Shown piece after piece: positions 37,473-49,251 of a stretch of 64,000 nt of DNA. Source of the stretch: Alcanivoracaceae bacterium (GTDB taxonomy: Bacteria; Pseudomonadota; Gammaproteobacteria; Pseudomonadales; Alcanivoracaceae); contig JARGPN010000009.1 in NCBI GenBank assembly GCA_029213045.1, positions 677,719 to 741,718 on the forward strand. Direction: 5' to 3'. Both the position numbers and the translations under genes were made by a program. Under the pieces are notes generated by a model. That model saw only the letters and a list, made by a program, of their open reading frames with translations. It had not been told where the DNA came from and made no database searches. The first letter of the stretch is position 1. Every line of letters begins with the position of its first letter.

Positions 37473-38828
37473 TTAGCTGCCCGCAACATTCATTTGTTCG
37501 ACCAACAACGAACCGATATGCACGTTGCCTCTGTCATCAATATCGGTGCCCGACCCCAAAATATTTTTGTACATATCGCCCAGCCCACTGGCAATGGTGA
37601 ATTCCTCAATGGGATATTGGATTTCGCCGTTTTCCACCCAAAACCCCGCCGCACCGCGAGAATAATCGCCGCTGACAATGTTGACGCCTGGCCCCATGGC
37701 CTCGGTCACCAACACGCCTTTATCCATCTTTTTAAGCAGCGCCGCTTGATCTTCGCCGCTATCCGAAATGGATAAGTTGCGTACGCCTCCGCCATTCCCT
37801 GTTGGGGTCATGTTTAAGCGACGCGCGGCATACAGACCCAGCGCGTAGCTATTTAACTTGCCGTCTTTGACAAAAGATGTCGCGCTAGTCGGCAAACCAT
37901 CGTTATCAAAGGGCGCAGAACCTGCGCCGCCGACGAGCAGCGGATTTTCTTGCAGGGTCACCCATTCGGGGAAAAGCGGCTCGCCGAGTTTGTCCTTCAG
38001 AAACGATGCGTTGCGGTAAAGACTGCCACCGCTGATTGCGCCGACAAAATGCCCAATAATTCCAGACGCCACCTCGGGGGCAAATAAGACAGGAAACTTA
38101 CCGGTGCTTGGCCGTTGGCCGCCCAATCGCGACAATGTGCGCTGAGCTGCTTTATCGCCGATAAACTCCGACGACGCTAAATCGACCGCATTGCGACGAC
38201 TCTCATACCAATAATCACGCTGCATAGCGCCATCTTGCTCAGCAACTAGCACACAGCTTTTGCTATGGTTACTGGTAGGAAACCCTGCCGAAAATCCATG
38301 ACTGTTCGCGTACCAGCGCATGGTCACGCCGGAACTCACACTTGCACCCTCGGAGTTCACAATGCGCGCATCCTGACGGCCAGCGTTTTCGCATTGCAGT
38401 GCCTGTTCTATGGCTAGCTGAGGCGATATATCCCACGGGTGATAGAGATCCAAATCTGGGCAATGCGTTGCCAAAAGCGCTTTTTCTGCTAGCCCAGCAC
38501 AGCGATCTTCGCCGGTATGGCGGGCAATGGCACACGCCGCAGTGACCATTTCTTTGATACTTGTGTCAGAATCGTCACCGCTGCTCGCGGAGCCTTTTTG
38601 CTGGCCGAAATATACGGTCAGTGAGATTCCGCGATCTCGGTGAAACTCCAGCGTTTCAACTTCACCCATACGCACCGTGACGGAAAGCCCCTGGCTTAGG
38701 CTGACGCCGACTTCCGCCGCGCTGGCACCTTGGCTCTTAGCCTCGGCAAGAACCCGCTCCGCGCGTTCCTGAAGCGTTTTGAGTGCACTCGGATCGAGTG
38801 GACGCTGTACAATCACCTGACCAGACAT
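37473..38828 (-). CDS. pmbA: Metalloprotease subunit PmbA (TldE)
   Basis: 451 aa from the ATG at 38828 (MSGQVIVQRPLDPSALKTL); upstream extension to 38975 runs into the divergent gene's 5' region and lacks family support. Contains GVTMRWYANSHGFSAGFPTS, VASGIIGHFVGAISGGSLY and MTPTGNGGGVRNLSISDSG. It lacks the HExxxH zinc motif, as expected for the E subunit; the TldD partner (39479-40930) supplies it. The complex trims peptides such as microcin precursors. Confidence 0.94.
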   Translation of the reverse strand: MSGQVIVQRPLDPSALKTLQERAERVLAEAKSQGASAAEVGVSLSQGLSVTVRMGEVETLEFHRDRGISLTVYFGQQKGSASSGDDSDTSIKEMVTAACAIARHTGEDRCAGLAEKALLATHCPDLDLYHPWDISPQLAIEQALQCENAGRQDARIVNSEGASVSSGVTMRWYANSHGFSAGFPTSNHSKSCVLVAEQDGAMQRDYWYESRRNAVDLASSEFIGDKAAQRTLSRLGGQRPSTGKFPVLFAPEVASGIIGHFVGAISGGSLYRNASFLKDKLGEPLFPEWVTLQENPLLVGGAGSAPFDNDGLPTSATSFVKDGKLNSYALGLYAARRLNMTPTGNGGGVRNLSISDSGEDQAALLKKMDKGVLVTEAMGPGVNIVSGDYSRGAAGFWVENGEIQYPIEEFTIASGLGDMYKNILGSGTDIDDRGNVHIGSLLVEQMNVAGS

Positions 38829-38851
38829 ATGAATCCCTGAGACTGAGAGTA

Positions 38852-39382
38852 ATGGAAGAGTATAACGACGACGAATACACCAGCAAAACCGAACGCAAAC
38901 GAGAATCTGATCGTTTGCAGCAAGTTGGCGAGCAACTGATGAATATGAAGCCAGCTGATTTAAATCGCTTACCACTTAGCGACCGGTTACGCCGTGCGGT
39001 TGATGCGTCGAAGCAAATCAGCGCCCATGAAGCGCGCCGTCGTCATGCTCAATTTGTGGGCCGCGTAATGCGCGAAGACAGCGGCGACAAAGTTGAGCTC
39101 GCCATGGAAGAACTCAACAACCCTTATCGTTTGCGTTGGTTGATGGATTGGCAAGAAAAACTCTATGCCCTCGACAACATCAAACAAGGCGAAGCTATGG
39201 TGCAAGAGATGATCGCTCGATATGAACACGGCGATCGCCAGCACTTGCGTAATTTAACGCGCAACGCATTATCGGCACGCGTTGGTGATGATGCAGACAA
39301 CAATGCGAAAGATAAATTTAAACGCGAACGGCGCAAGCTCTCTGACTATATTCAAAACCTAGAAAAGCAGCAGCTTCTTTAA
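38852..39382 (+). CDS. darP: Ribosome biogenesis factor DarP (YjgA, DUF615)
   Basis: 176 aa from the ATG at 38852 (MEEYNDDEYTSKTERKRESD). Helical, highly charged protein with ALQQVGEQLM-type core (RLQQVGEQLMNMKPADLNRLPLSD split over about 22-45) and NPYRLRWLMDWQEKLYALD. DarP assists late 50S assembly. Divergent from pmbA with only 23 nt between start codons, and lying between pmbA and tldD as in Pseudomonas. Confidence 0.92.
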   Translation: MEEYNDDEYTSKTERKRESDRLQQVGEQLMNMKPADLNRLPLSDRLRRAVDASKQISAHEARRRHAQFVGRVMREDSGDKVELAMEELNNPYRLRWLMDWQEKLYALDNIKQGEAMVQEMIARYEHGDRQHLRNLTRNALSARVGDDADNNAKDKFKRERRKLSDYIQNLEKQQLL

Positions 39383-39419
39383 ACTCGCAACACATCTATT
39401 ACCACGCCTAACGATCAAT

Positions 39420-39479
39420 CTTTTGGCCAGCGCATCCACGCTGGTCAAAAGAGCATTCGTCGCTGATTGCATCAGCGAC
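39420..39479. terminator. Two adjacent hairpins between darP and tldD
   Basis: The first is CTTTTGGCCAGCG (39420-39432) with CGCTGGTCAAAAG (39439-39451), one G·U pair; it looks like a bidirectional terminator without a long U-run. The second is GTCGCTGA (39459-39466) / TCAGCGAC (39472-39479), reaching the tldD stop codon. They separate the converging genes. Confidence 0.55.
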
Positions 39480-40930
39480 TAAGCCGTACCACCCACCGTC
39501 AACGCATCGACCCTTAACGTTGGCTGGCCAACACCAACCGGCACGGATTGTCCCTCTTTGCCGCACACGCCAATCCCAGAATCCAAAGCAAGATCATTGC
39601 CAACCATGGAAATATTGCGCATTACTTCGTCGCCGCCACCGATTAACGTGGCGCCTTTTACGGGGCAAACAATTTTGCCTTTCTCGACGAGATACGCCTC
39701 GCTGGTTGAGAAAACAAAACGCCCTGATGTGATATCCACAGAACCGCCACCCATGTTAACGGCATAAATACCGCGATCTAACGACGCTATGATTTCCTCC
39801 GGATCATCTTGACCGGGCAACATATACGTATTGGTCATGCGAGGCATCGGTAAATGAGCATAAGACTCACGACGTCCGTTGCCAGTAGGATTCACATTCA
39901 TCAGGCGCGCGTTCATTTTGTCTTGCATAAAGCCGACGAGCTTACCGTTTTCAATGAGCGTGGTGGATTGCGATGGCACGCCTTCGTCGTCAACATTTAA
40001 CGAACCTCGGCGGCCAACTAGGGTGCCGTCATCCACCACCGTACATTTTGACGACGCAACGGATTCGCCAAACTTGCGCGCGAACATGGACGTACCTTTG
40101 CGATTAAAATCGCCCTCAAGACCATGACCAACGGCTTCGTGGAGCAACACGCCGGGCCAGCCAGGGCCTAGCACCACGGGCATGGTTCCGGCGGGCGCCG
40201 GTTGCGCGTCGAGATTGACCAATGCTTGCCGCACCGCATCTCTTGCCCAGTTAAACGCGCGATCACTTTCAATTAGCCAATCTAAATTAACCCGCCCGCC
40301 ACCGCCTGCGCTGCCCCGCTCCTTGCGACCGTTGCGCTCAACAATGACCGATACATTAACCCGAACAAGGGGACGAACGTCGGACGCTAACGTACCATCA
40401 CTGGCCACTACCATGATCACATCGTGCACGGCGTTCAAACTAGCGCTCACTTCTTTGACCGCCGGATCCAAACTGCGCGCTAACGCATCCAGCTGTTTTA
40501 ACAATTCAATTTTTTTCTCGGCCTGCCAACCGTGCAGCGGGTTATCGGTGCTATACAGCACGGGACTTTTTACCGGCAGTAAAATCGGCACTTTTTTGTT
40601 TTGCCCCTGTTGCGCGATGGCACGCGCCGCTGATGCGGCCTGTTGCAACGCCGGCATTTCAATTTCGTCGGAGTACGCGAATCCAGTTTTATCGCCACTC
40701 ACCACGCGTACGCCAACGCCGCGCTCTAAATTAAAACTCCCGTCACGAACCACGCCATCCTCAAGCACCCAAGATTCATGCATGCTGTGCTGAAAATATA
40801 AATCCGCATAATCCGCCTTAACACCCAGAGCGCTATTCAATACGTTTTGTAGTGCACCTGATTCCAACGACGCAGGTGCCAACAGCGTGTCTGTCGCGAT
40901 GCTTAAAGTATCAGTCAAAACAGATGTCAT
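39479..40930 (-). CDS. tldD: Metalloprotease subunit TldD
   Basis: 483 aa from the ATG at 40930 ([19 protein letters not shown]). The zinc motif is in [20 protein letters not shown] (HEAVGH near residue 260), with a C-terminal cysteine ligand probably in the [15 protein letters not shown] region. Forms a heterodimer with PmbA and degrades unfolded peptides. It overlaps the upstream nitrilase gene by 20 nt. Confidence 0.96.
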   Translation of the reverse strand: MTSVLTDTLSIATDTLLAPASLESGALQNVLNSALGVKADYADLYFQHSMHESWVLEDGVVRDGSFNLERGVGVRVVSGDKTGFAYSDEIEMPALQQAASAARAIAQQGQNKKVPILLPVKSPVLYSTDNPLHGWQAEKKIELLKQLDALARSLDPAVKEVSASLNAVHDVIMVVASDGTLASDVRPLVRVNVSVIVERNGRKERGSAGGGGRVNLDWLIESDRAFNWARDAVRQALVNLDAQPAPAGTMPVVLGPGWPGVLLHEAVGHGLEGDFNRKGTSMFARKFGESVASSKCTVVDDGTLVGRRGSLNVDDEGVPSQSTTLIENGKLVGFMQDKMNARLMNVNPTGNGRRESYAHLPMPRMTNTYMLPGQDDPEEIIASLDRGIYAVNMGGGSVDITSGRFVFSTSEAYLVEKGKIVCPVKGATLIGGGDEVMRNISMVGNDLALDSGIGVCGKEGQSVPVGVGQPTLRVDALTVGGTA

Positions 40931-41759
40931 TCGGTAACTCCACGGCCAATCGCTGATGCTCATGCAACGGCAGGTTGTGTCGGATTTCATTTAGGTATTC
41001 GAGATTAATATCTGCGACCAGCACGCCGGGATTATTGTCCATTTCCGCGACAACCTTTCCCCACGGATCAATCAACATGCTGTGGCCGTAACTTTTTCGT
41101 TTTGCGCTATGTTGACCACACTGATCTGCGGCTAAAACGTAGCAGCCGCTTTCTACCGCCCTCGCCTGCAACAATAACTTCCAATGTGCCGCACCGGTCA
41201 TTTCCGTAAAGGCACTTGGATAGACCAACAACTGCGCACCCGCGTCGACCAATGCGCGAGCCAACGTGGCAAACCGTAGGTCGTAACACACGGCCATTCC
41301 GATCTGAATACCAGCGCCTGCACGCACTACGATGCGCTCACCTGCTTCGAACGTCTCTGATTCACAGTAACGCCCTTGTGCATCACCCACCGATACATCG
41401 AACAAATGAATCTTGTCATAACGCCCAAGTAACTCGCCCGCGTCGCTATACATCACACTGGCGGCACGAACTTTTCCTTGCACAACCTCCGTGCCGTCTG
41501 CACGTTGTGAAAGAGGAATAGTGCCACCAATTAAACATACACCTAACGTTTTTGCCCAATGCGATAGCCAGGCTTGAATTTCATCGCCATGTCGCTCAGC
41601 GATTTGCCGATAAGCACCGCCGTAGCTGGCGAAATTTTCCGGTAGAAGAATGAGCTGCGCGCCTTGGTCAACGGCTTGCGGCATAAGACCTTCCGCCACG
41701 CGCAAGTTATTGTGCAGGTCATCCGTCGACGTCATCTGTATTGCAGATACTTTTGGCAT
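40911..41759 (-). CDS. Carbon-nitrogen hydrolase (Nit1/Nit2-like)
   Basis: 282 aa of the nitrilase superfamily. Catalytic Glu-Lys-Cys triad: [19 protein letters not shown] and [14 protein letters not shown]. The Nit1 branch deaminates damaged (deaminated) glutathione or cleaves omega-amides, so a metabolite-repair amidase is likely. Position between yhdP and tldD is conserved in Pseudomonas. Confidence 0.9.
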   Translation of the reverse strand: MPKVSAIQMTSTDDLHNNLRVAEGLMPQAVDQGAQLILLPENFASYGGAYRQIAERHGDEIQAWLSHWAKTLGVCLIGGTIPLSQRADGTEVVQGKVRAASVMYSDAGELLGRYDKIHLFDVSVGDAQGRYCESETFEAGERIVVRAGAGIQIGMAVCYDLRFATLARALVDAGAQLLVYPSAFTEMTGAAHWKLLLQARAVESGCYVLAADQCGQHSAKRKSYGHSMLIDPWGKVVAEMDNNPGVLVADINLEYLNEIRHNLPLHEHQRLAVELPNDICFD

Positions 41760-41774
41760 GAATTAACACTCGCG

Positions 41775-44700
41775 CTATTTGCTTCGCTCAAACATTCCTT
41801 GCACCTCTTCTACCTTAGGATCGTCCAAGCTACCCGTTACGTGGTATCCCAAACTGGTCATCTTTTCCAGCCTGTTGCCCCACAAGCGCTCAACCACAAA
41901 AATACCCGCGCATGCCGTCGGGCCAGCCAAGCAACCCACATACAAGTTTGATGACACCGGCAAAATCACTTCCATATTGTGATCCAAACTTTCTGTTTCC
42001 ATGTTTACTTTGCCTTTAACTCTGAACTCAGCCGACGGCGATTTAATCACCAAGTTTTCGGTTGTCAGTGCGGGGCCGTCAAACTGAAAATCTCCGCCAA
42101 TACTGTCGCAGGTCAATCCCTTTTTGTACAAATCAGAAAAGTCGAAACGCAAACGGCGACTCACCGTTCCTAAGTTAAAGACGCCAAGAACACGCAACGC
42201 AGAGGTTTTCGAGTCTGTCTTCGGGAAACGGCTTTCGCCAATTTCCAGCGATGCCTTTCCATGCAGAGAAAGGTAATCAATATCAAGTGGCGAGCCAGGC
42301 CATGTTAAATCCATCAGCGAGCGCAATTTGTTGCTCTCTATAACTGGCGGCATATCCCATTGCTTTAGCATGCTCGCAACGTTGCGGGTATCCAGACTTC
42401 CTACAAAATGACTTTGCGGAACAGCGTCGGCACTCTGCTTTTCCCAATTCACGTGACCTTTAATATCCGCGCCACGAATATTTCCAACTAAATTAGAGAT
42501 CTTCACGCCATGGATGGTCGGTTTCGCTGAAAAGCGCCATTGCCCATAATCTAAGTTATCAATGACGACGCTTTCCACGCTGAGATTCATAGTCGGAATA
42601 TCGCGCGGATCAATATCCATTAATTCCTTTTCGGGCTTTTCTTCTGCCGGCGACACCCCGTCAGACGAATTCGTAGGAACACTTTCAATAGACGGCTCAT
42701 CCGATGTCAGAACCACCTGCTGAAGAGTAATGCCCAAAGGCTCTGGACCACGCGCGGTAAAGTTGGCAGGCATCGAAACGTTCGCCACCAACGTATTGCT
42801 GTCTACAGCGAAAAGCCAACCCTCACCTTCTGGATTAACGCGAAGCACCGCATCAGCGATGGGAAGATCAAATAAATCAAATTTATCCGCACGCAATGAA
42901 ATACGACGTAACGGGAAAGGCTTCTCACCTAGTTCATCGCCGCGACTCGCACTAAAAAAGTCGATCCATGATTTTACCGGAAACTGACCAACGTGCCCGC
43001 CGATGAACACGCCAGGCTCGTTCGGCATTCGGCTTTTCTCCCCGCCGATAAGCACCTGTCCGCGCTCAACGGCTTGATTTTTTAGCCTCAGTCGCGCCGA
43101 AAATAGCTGGCTGTGATCAAACGAAATATCTTGCTCGTCGCCTTTCGACGTCATGGAGAACGTTGCTTGACCCAAATCGCCCGCATGCTTTTCTAACGGT
43201 GCGGGCAACTTTAGCGCCACCGCGCTTAAGTCTGCCGCAACGGATAAGTCCGCATCCGCATCCTTACCCGGCAATAACAACTCAGCATCATAGCCAACGT
43301 CACCCTGCGCGGGAGCAAGCCACTTTGCTTGCAACCAATCCTGCAATGACTGCGCTGTTGTTGTGCCTTTAAAATCAATTCGTGTACGTTGATCTGCGCT
43401 ACTCACACTAGCCTGCACCGGCCGGTCCCATACTACCGCCGTGAGCGACGGCGCTTGCACACCGTCTGCTAAGGTGAAGGACACATCTCCAGACACCTTC
43501 GATAGATGTAGCTGACGTTTTTCATTCTCCAGCGCGGCATCGGTCAGCTTACTGATGACACGTACTTTTATAGGCCCACTATTGGATTTTAGCGGCACGT
43601 AGAGCAAGGCGTTGCCGCGCATGCCACCTTCACTGACTTGCCAATCCTGCAATTCAGAAGGCAACACATCGGTTAACGGCGTTTTTTGGAAAAGACTTTG
43701 TAAATCCTTCGCCGGCCCTGTCACTCGCGAATGAATATACAGTTGAGGCGCTTCGTCACCGATATACCCAGGCACATCGGCGGATGCGTTTTCTAATTTC
43801 GAATCAAAAATCATCCCACTGATGTTACGCCCGCGAATTTCGCGACCATCAACCGTAACGTTCGCTGAAAGTTTGGTAATGTCCGGCCAACCCGGCAAGA
43901 AATGCAGCGTAAGGTCGCGCGCATTAATGGCCACCTGCAACGTATGATCCTGCTGACGATCGGGATCAATTTTCACGGGACCTTCATGAATCAACGCGCC
44001 CGTCTCGACCCAGCCGTCAACAAACGCATCGGCCAGCCAATCTGCAACGGGCTCCGGTAGCTTTTCCAATGGAATATAGCGTAGTGCTTCTTTTGCATCG
44101 CCGTCAGCTAGGCTTGCAATCAACGATACATTTGGCACTTCACCTGGTTGCAAGCGCGCCGTTGCCACCGCCTGCCCCCGCGCATGCGGATCTTCTGCTT
44201 TCAACCAGCCGGTTTCGATAATGATGCCTTCGTCCGTCTGCTTCCACCTAACCGGGCCACGCGCGTCCACCACTAGTGGCTGACGAAACATCAAGGGCAG
44301 GTCCAGCGACAACTCTGGGCTATCGAGCTTTATAACGCCTTTTTCTAGAGAGCCCGCCAGCCACCCGCTAACGCCGTTTACGCCTGGGATTTTTTCATGG
44401 GCTTTGCTATATATATTTTGAAAACGGGCGGATATCGCGGCAATAGATTTTCCTTCCCCAGAGAGGGCGACGGATTCGAACTCCGCAGACGGAATAAGCT
44501 GAGTTAATTTATCCTTAATTGGTGCGATTTTTTCTGGCCAATCAATCGGAACACTTAGCGTCCATTCACGTAATGGCGCCACTGAAAAATCCCTCGCCGC
44601 AACCTGCCAGCGCGACTCGTCTCCACGCAATCCGTTCCACATACCTGCCATCGAGGACAGTGCGATGTTGTGTCCACCTTGATCGAACGCCAACTCTCCC

Positions 44701-45680
44701 AACTGAATTTGGTATTGATCAGCGCGTCGGTGTAAGGATGCTTTCATATTGAGCTGCGAAAACGAAAGCGGGCGCATCAATGGCTGGCCACTGATATCTA
44801 AATGATCGAATGCAAAATTCAGCGCGGCATCCCCAACTTTGCCACCATTAATAGACAGCCACGCTTCGATATCGCCGTTAATATTCTCTAACTGAATATC
44901 GCCAGGTATCGCCGCATTAATCCACGCATCAGCTTCCGCCACTTTGAAATGCGCGTAACCTTTTGCGTTGACCTCGGCCATGCTATGGGCATCACCCTGC
45001 ATAATCATGCGCACGTCAATTTCTATAGGGCGATTCTTGGTTCGCGCACGCATCGACAATCGATGCTCAGAGCCAGATGAGACAACTGCGGCGGTTAACT
45101 CTTCAAGCAAAACCGGCGGCATATCTTGTAGCGTTAATACTCCACTCGCGTTCTCTACAACGAGGCGCTTTTGTCGATAGATCAAATCTAACAATGCGTC
45201 AATCGGTGCTTTCTTTTTCGGCTGTTGCGCGCTCCCGAGCCCCTCTAATCCTGTTAAGTGAACGCGATTGTTTTCATCTAATGTCAGGTTTAGAGCGATA
45301 CCGCTGACCAATAATTGGCGCGCGCGTAAATTCCGATTAACCAAAGAAGAAATAATATCGACGGAAAGCTCAACGCGTTCGATAATCAACGGCGTTTCAC
45401 TGCCTTGAATAGGCAAGCGCACGTTCTCAAAAACAAACACCGGCGTTGCGCCGTCCATGTGTCCACTTAACGTTTCAATTTCTAAGGGCGTATTAATACG
45501 CCCTTCGATCAGTGTTTCTAGGTCGTGGCGATAATCTGGCACCATCATCATGATTTGCCGACCAATCACCACCCACGCAGCCATCAACAGGACAACTGCC
45601 GACACGGCCATTAATAATTTGCCGCGAAGCTTCTGTGCTTTCTGGTTGCGCCGATGTTTTTGATCACGCTGTCGCGTCAC
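41775..45680 (-). CDS. yhdP: YhdP, AsmA-like phospholipid transport protein
   Basis: 1301-aa envelope-spanning protein. N-terminal basic stretch and one inner-membrane helix (about 22-42, LLMAVSAVVLLMAAWVVIG), then a very long repeating beta-groove (DUF3971 region followed by an AsmA-type C-terminus, about 1050-1290). With TamB and YdbH, YhdP moves phospholipids to the outer membrane. Begins only 50 nt after maf, where rng (RNase G) usually intervenes. Confidence 0.95.
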   Translation of the reverse strand: MTRQRDQKHRRNQKAQKLRGKLLMAVSAVVLLMAAWVVIGRQIMMMVPDYRHDLETLIEGRINTPLEIETLSGHMDGATPVFVFENVRLPIQGSETPLIIERVELSVDIISSLVNRNLRARQLLVSGIALNLTLDENNRVHLTGLEGLGSAQQPKKKAPIDALLDLIYRQKRLVVENASGVLTLQDMPPVLLEELTAAVVSSGSEHRLSMRARTKNRPIEIDVRMIMQGDAHSMAEVNAKGYAHFKVAEADAWINAAIPGDIQLENINGDIEAWLSINGGKVGDAALNFAFDHLDISGQPLMRPLSFSQLNMKASLHRRADQYQIQLGELAFDQGGHNIALSSMAGMWNGLRGDESRWQVAARDFSVAPLREWTLSVPIDWPEKIAPIKDKLTQLIPSAEFESVALSGEGKSIAAISARFQNIYSKAHEKIPGVNGVSGWLAGSLEKGVIKLDSPELSLDLPLMFRQPLVVDARGPVRWKQTDEGIIIETGWLKAEDPHARGQAVATARLQPGEVPNVSLIASLADGDAKEALRYIPLEKLPEPVADWLADAFVDGWVETGALIHEGPVKIDPDRQQDHTLQVAINARDLTLHFLPGWPDITKLSANVTVDGREIRGRNISGMIFDSKLENASADVPGYIGDEAPQLYIHSRVTGPAKDLQSLFQKTPLTDVLPSELQDWQVSEGGMRGNALLYVPLKSNSGPIKVRVISKLTDAALENEKRQLHLSKVSGDVSFTLADGVQAPSLTAVVWDRPVQASVSSADQRTRIDFKGTTTAQSLQDWLQAKWLAPAQGDVGYDAELLLPGKDADADLSVAADLSAVALKLPAPLEKHAGDLGQATFSMTSKGDEQDISFDHSQLFSARLRLKNQAVERGQVLIGGEKSRMPNEPGVFIGGHVGQFPVKSWIDFFSASRGDELGEKPFPLRRISLRADKFDLFDLPIADAVLRVNPEGEGWLFAVDSNTLVANVSMPANFTARGPEPLGITLQQVVLTSDEPSIESVPTNSSDGVSPAEEKPEKELMDIDPRDIPTMNLSVESVVIDNLDYGQWRFSAKPTIHGVKISNLVGNIRGADIKGHVNWEKQSADAVPQSHFVGSLDTRNVASMLKQWDMPPVIESNKLRSLMDLTWPGSPLDIDYLSLHGKASLEIGESRFPKTDSKTSALRVLGVFNLGTVSRRLRFDFSDLYKKGLTCDSIGGDFQFDGPALTTENLVIKSPSAEFRVKGKVNMETESLDHNMEVILPVSSNLYVGCLAGPTACAGIFVVERLWGNRLEKMTSLGYHVTGSLDDPKVEEVQGMFERSK

Positions 45681-45729
45681 TAATTTTTCCTCTGCGTCTT
45701 TTGCATTGCTCTCTGCTAAAAGGCAGCAA

Positions 45730-46341
45730 CTAAAGTTCGATACCCGCTTGCTCTAATAGCAAGCAAGTTTCCGCCAGCGGCAGCCCCACCACGCCACTGT
45801 AGCTACCCGTTAGTGACGCAACGAACTGAGCTCCGCGACCCTGGATGCCGTAGGCGCCGGCTTTATCAAACGGCTCGCCGGTAGCGATATAACGTTCAAT
45901 ATGTGTTTCGCTCAATGGCAAAAACACCACACGGGTATCACTGCAAGCAGTGTGCCCTTTTTCCGCTGTTATAAGGGAGACTGCAGTGATCACCCGATGT
46001 TCCCGTCCTGACAAGGCTGTCAGCATGACCTTTGCCGACGCAGCATCACTGGGCTTGCCGAGGATGTCATCACCTAATACCACACAGGTGTCTGCCCCGA
46101 GGACAATCGCATTATTACGTGAAACCGCCAACGTCCCGATACAAAAATCAACGTCTTCAAGCGCCCGCCAGCCCGCCCGCGCCTTTTCCACAGCGAGGCG
46201 GCAAACGTAATCATGCGCGGTTTCATTAGGACGTACACGTTCATCAATATTGGGCGACGGTAGCACGGTGAAGTCCGCACCAACTTGGGTAAGCAGATCG
46301 GCGCGCCGTGGCGATGCGGAGGCAAGAAATAGGTGGCGCAT
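45730..46341 (-). CDS. maf: Maf-like nucleoside triphosphate pyrophosphatase
   Basis: 203 aa from the ATG at 46341 (MRHLFLASASPRRADLL), overlapping the mreD stop (TAATG). Family motifs: SASPRR, FTVLPSPNIDE, IVLGADTCVVLGDDILGKP and DKAGAYGIQGRGAQFV. The YhdE branch hydrolyses dTTP/UTP and relatives. An extra segment VDFCIGTLAVSRNN precedes the ADT motif and makes the loop slightly longer than usual. Confidence 0.93.
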   Translation of the reverse strand: MRHLFLASASPRRADLLTQVGADFTVLPSPNIDERVRPNETAHDYVCRLAVEKARAGWRALEDVDFCIGTLAVSRNNAIVLGADTCVVLGDDILGKPSDAASAKVMLTALSGREHRVITAVSLITAEKGHTACSDTRVVFLPLSETHIERYIATGEPFDKAGAYGIQGRGAQFVASLTGSYSGVVGLPLAETCLLLEQAGIEL

Positions 46342-46832
46342 TAACGCACCAAGAATCGACGGCGCGTCCAACGTAAAACGGAATAAACCAGACGCCACAA
46401 CACAGCACTAACAACAGCCGGCACAAGCATTGAGACAGGAGAAAGCAGTGCCCGACCGCTAAAGTCTTGCACAAGGTAGCTGAATATCACGAAAACGCCG
46501 ACCAGCATAAACACCACAGCGCTTTGCTGAATGGGAGGAAACACTCTTAATCGTTTATAGGTGGATTGCGCTATGTACACCACCAAGGTCATCGCCAAAG
46601 CATGCTGCCCGAGCACACTGCCCACCAGTACATCCTGAAATAAGCCTACTGATGCTCCCCACACGACACCTATGCGATGAGGCAACGCGATAGCCCAATA
46701 GATCATCGCCAATACAAGCCATTCTGGGCGTAAATATTCAATAGCGTCTGGCAGCGGCAACACTTCGAGCCAAGCGCCCAAAAAAAGCGTGACGATAATG
46801 ATCGGTGTGCCGGCCGATTGACTGCGACTCAT
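46341..46832 (-). CDS. mreD: Rod shape-determining protein MreD
   Basis: 163-aa inner-membrane protein with about five or six hydrophobic segments (for example IIIVTLFLGAWLEVLPL and VVFMLVGVFVIFSYLV). Part of the elongasome, linking cytoplasmic MreB to peptidoglycan synthesis. Overlaps mreC by 4 nt and maf by one base. Confidence 0.94.
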   Translation of the reverse strand: MSRSQSAGTPIIIVTLFLGAWLEVLPLPDAIEYLRPEWLVLAMIYWAIALPHRIGVVWGASVGLFQDVLVGSVLGQHALAMTLVVYIAQSTYKRLRVFPPIQQSAVVFMLVGVFVIFSYLVQDFSGRALLSPVSMLVPAVVSAVLWRLVYSVLRWTRRRFLVR

Positions 46833-47701
46833 GGCTGCTCCTGCTCTGACTGCGACGCCGTCGAAGCAACCAATAAAACATGGCTAGCGCGGTCAATGTG
46901 CGCAGTGGGTCGCGCTTCGACTTTCAGGAATGCCTGCCCAGGGTCTTGCCGCACGCTGGCCACCACAGCGACCGGATAGCCCGCGGGGTAGCGCTTACCC
47001 AAGCCAGTGCTCACCAGCAAATCGCCTTCAACAATATCTGCTGTATCTGCCACATACAGCAAACGCATTCGATCTGGATGGCCTGTGCCGGCAAGAATGG
47101 TGCGCATGCCATTACGATTTACCTGAACCGACAGCGCGTGAGTCGCGTCAGTGATCAACAAGACACGTGACGATAACGGCCCCACTTCAACCACTTGCCC
47201 AATTAATCCGCTCGCATCGAGCACCGCTTGCCCGGCGAAAACATTATCGCCAGAGCCTTTATTGACGACCACTTCCTGACGGTTCAAATCAGGTTCAACA
47301 CCAATAATTTCCGCCACGAATACACGCGCTGATAAGCGCGCGGAGGAATTCAGCAGTTCACGCAGACGCACGTTCTCAGCCTCAAGCACAGCCAGTCGTT
47401 GGGCTTTTTGCTCAAGAATCAGTAACTGCCGAACAAGCCGTTGATTGTCGTCACGAAGGTCTTCAGTGGTGCGCGCCTGCAGGCTAACCCAAGACGCCAT
47501 GGAGGTAGGAAAATGAGCGAGATAATGCACAGGACCAGTGACGTAGCCACCAGCGTAGCGTAACCAGCCAACCCAGTTAGTACGCAAATCGAGAAAGGTG
47601 AGCAGCACGCATACCGCTAACACCGCCAGCAAACGGTAGCCGGAACGATTGCTGTCGGAAAATAGACTGGCGATGGTTGCCTCCGGACGGTCCCCAAGCA
47701 A
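46829..47701 (-). CDS. mreC: Rod shape-determining protein MreC
   Basis: 290 aa. One N-terminal membrane helix (about 21-37), a periplasmic coiled-coil (about 72-110; LRDDNQRLVRQLLILEQKAQRL) and two beta-barrel domains (about 120-270, RVFVAEIIGVEPDLNRQEVVV). Dimeric scaffold that activates PBP2/RodA. Second gene of mreBCD. Confidence 0.95.
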   Translation of the reverse strand: MLGDRPEATIASLFSDSNRSGYRLLAVLAVCVLLTFLDLRTNWVGWLRYAGGYVTGPVHYLAHFPTSMASWVSLQARTTEDLRDDNQRLVRQLLILEQKAQRLAVLEAENVRLRELLNSSARLSARVFVAEIIGVEPDLNRQEVVVNKGSGDNVFAGQAVLDASGLIGQVVEVGPLSSRVLLITDATHALSVQVNRNGMRTILAGTGHPDRMRLLYVADTADIVEGDLLVSTGLGKRYPAGYPVAVVASVRQDPGQAFLKVEARPTAHIDRASHVLLVASTASQSEQEQP

Positions 47702-47749
47702 CCCGCCATATGCTAAAGGCGGGCTGTCATTTTTGTTCTGGTGATCGAA

Positions 47750-48934
<1,185 letters not shown>

Positions 48935-48963
48935 CTACCCCGAATTTGCTCCCGGAGACGCCC

Positions 48964-49251
48964 ATGGCGATCAATCAGGACACAGTATTGCGCGTGGCCC
49001 ACTTGGCCCGCTTACAAGTTACCGACCAAGACTGCGCTGAATTGTCGACTCGATTAAGCGATATTTTGGCGATGGTCGATGAGTTACAACAAGCTGATGT
49101 CAGCGATGCTGCGCCAATGGCGCACCCGCTTGATGTTCAGCAACCCCAACGCGAAGACAAAATAACGGAAACCGATATTCGTGACCTCGTTATGCCTTTA
49201 GCGCCCGCCGCAGAAAATGGCTGCTACTTAGTTCCACGGGTGATCGAATGA
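48964..49251 (+). CDS. gatC: Asp/Glu-tRNA amidotransferase subunit GatC
   Basis: 95 aa from the ATG at 48964 ([20 protein letters not shown]), after GGAGA. The small helical subunit wraps GatA and GatB. The [21 protein letters not shown] middle and [15 protein letters not shown] end are typical. Overlaps gatA by 4 nt. Confidence 0.95.
   Translation: MAINQDTVLRVAHLARLQVTDQDCAELSTRLSDILAMVDELQQADVSDAAPMAHPLDVQQPQREDKITETDIRDLVMPLAPAAENGCYLVPRVIE

Noticed and set aside
40182..40793. A 203-codon open frame antisense to tldD
   Set aside because: Low-complexity Ser/Thr/Arg composition and full overlap with tldD.
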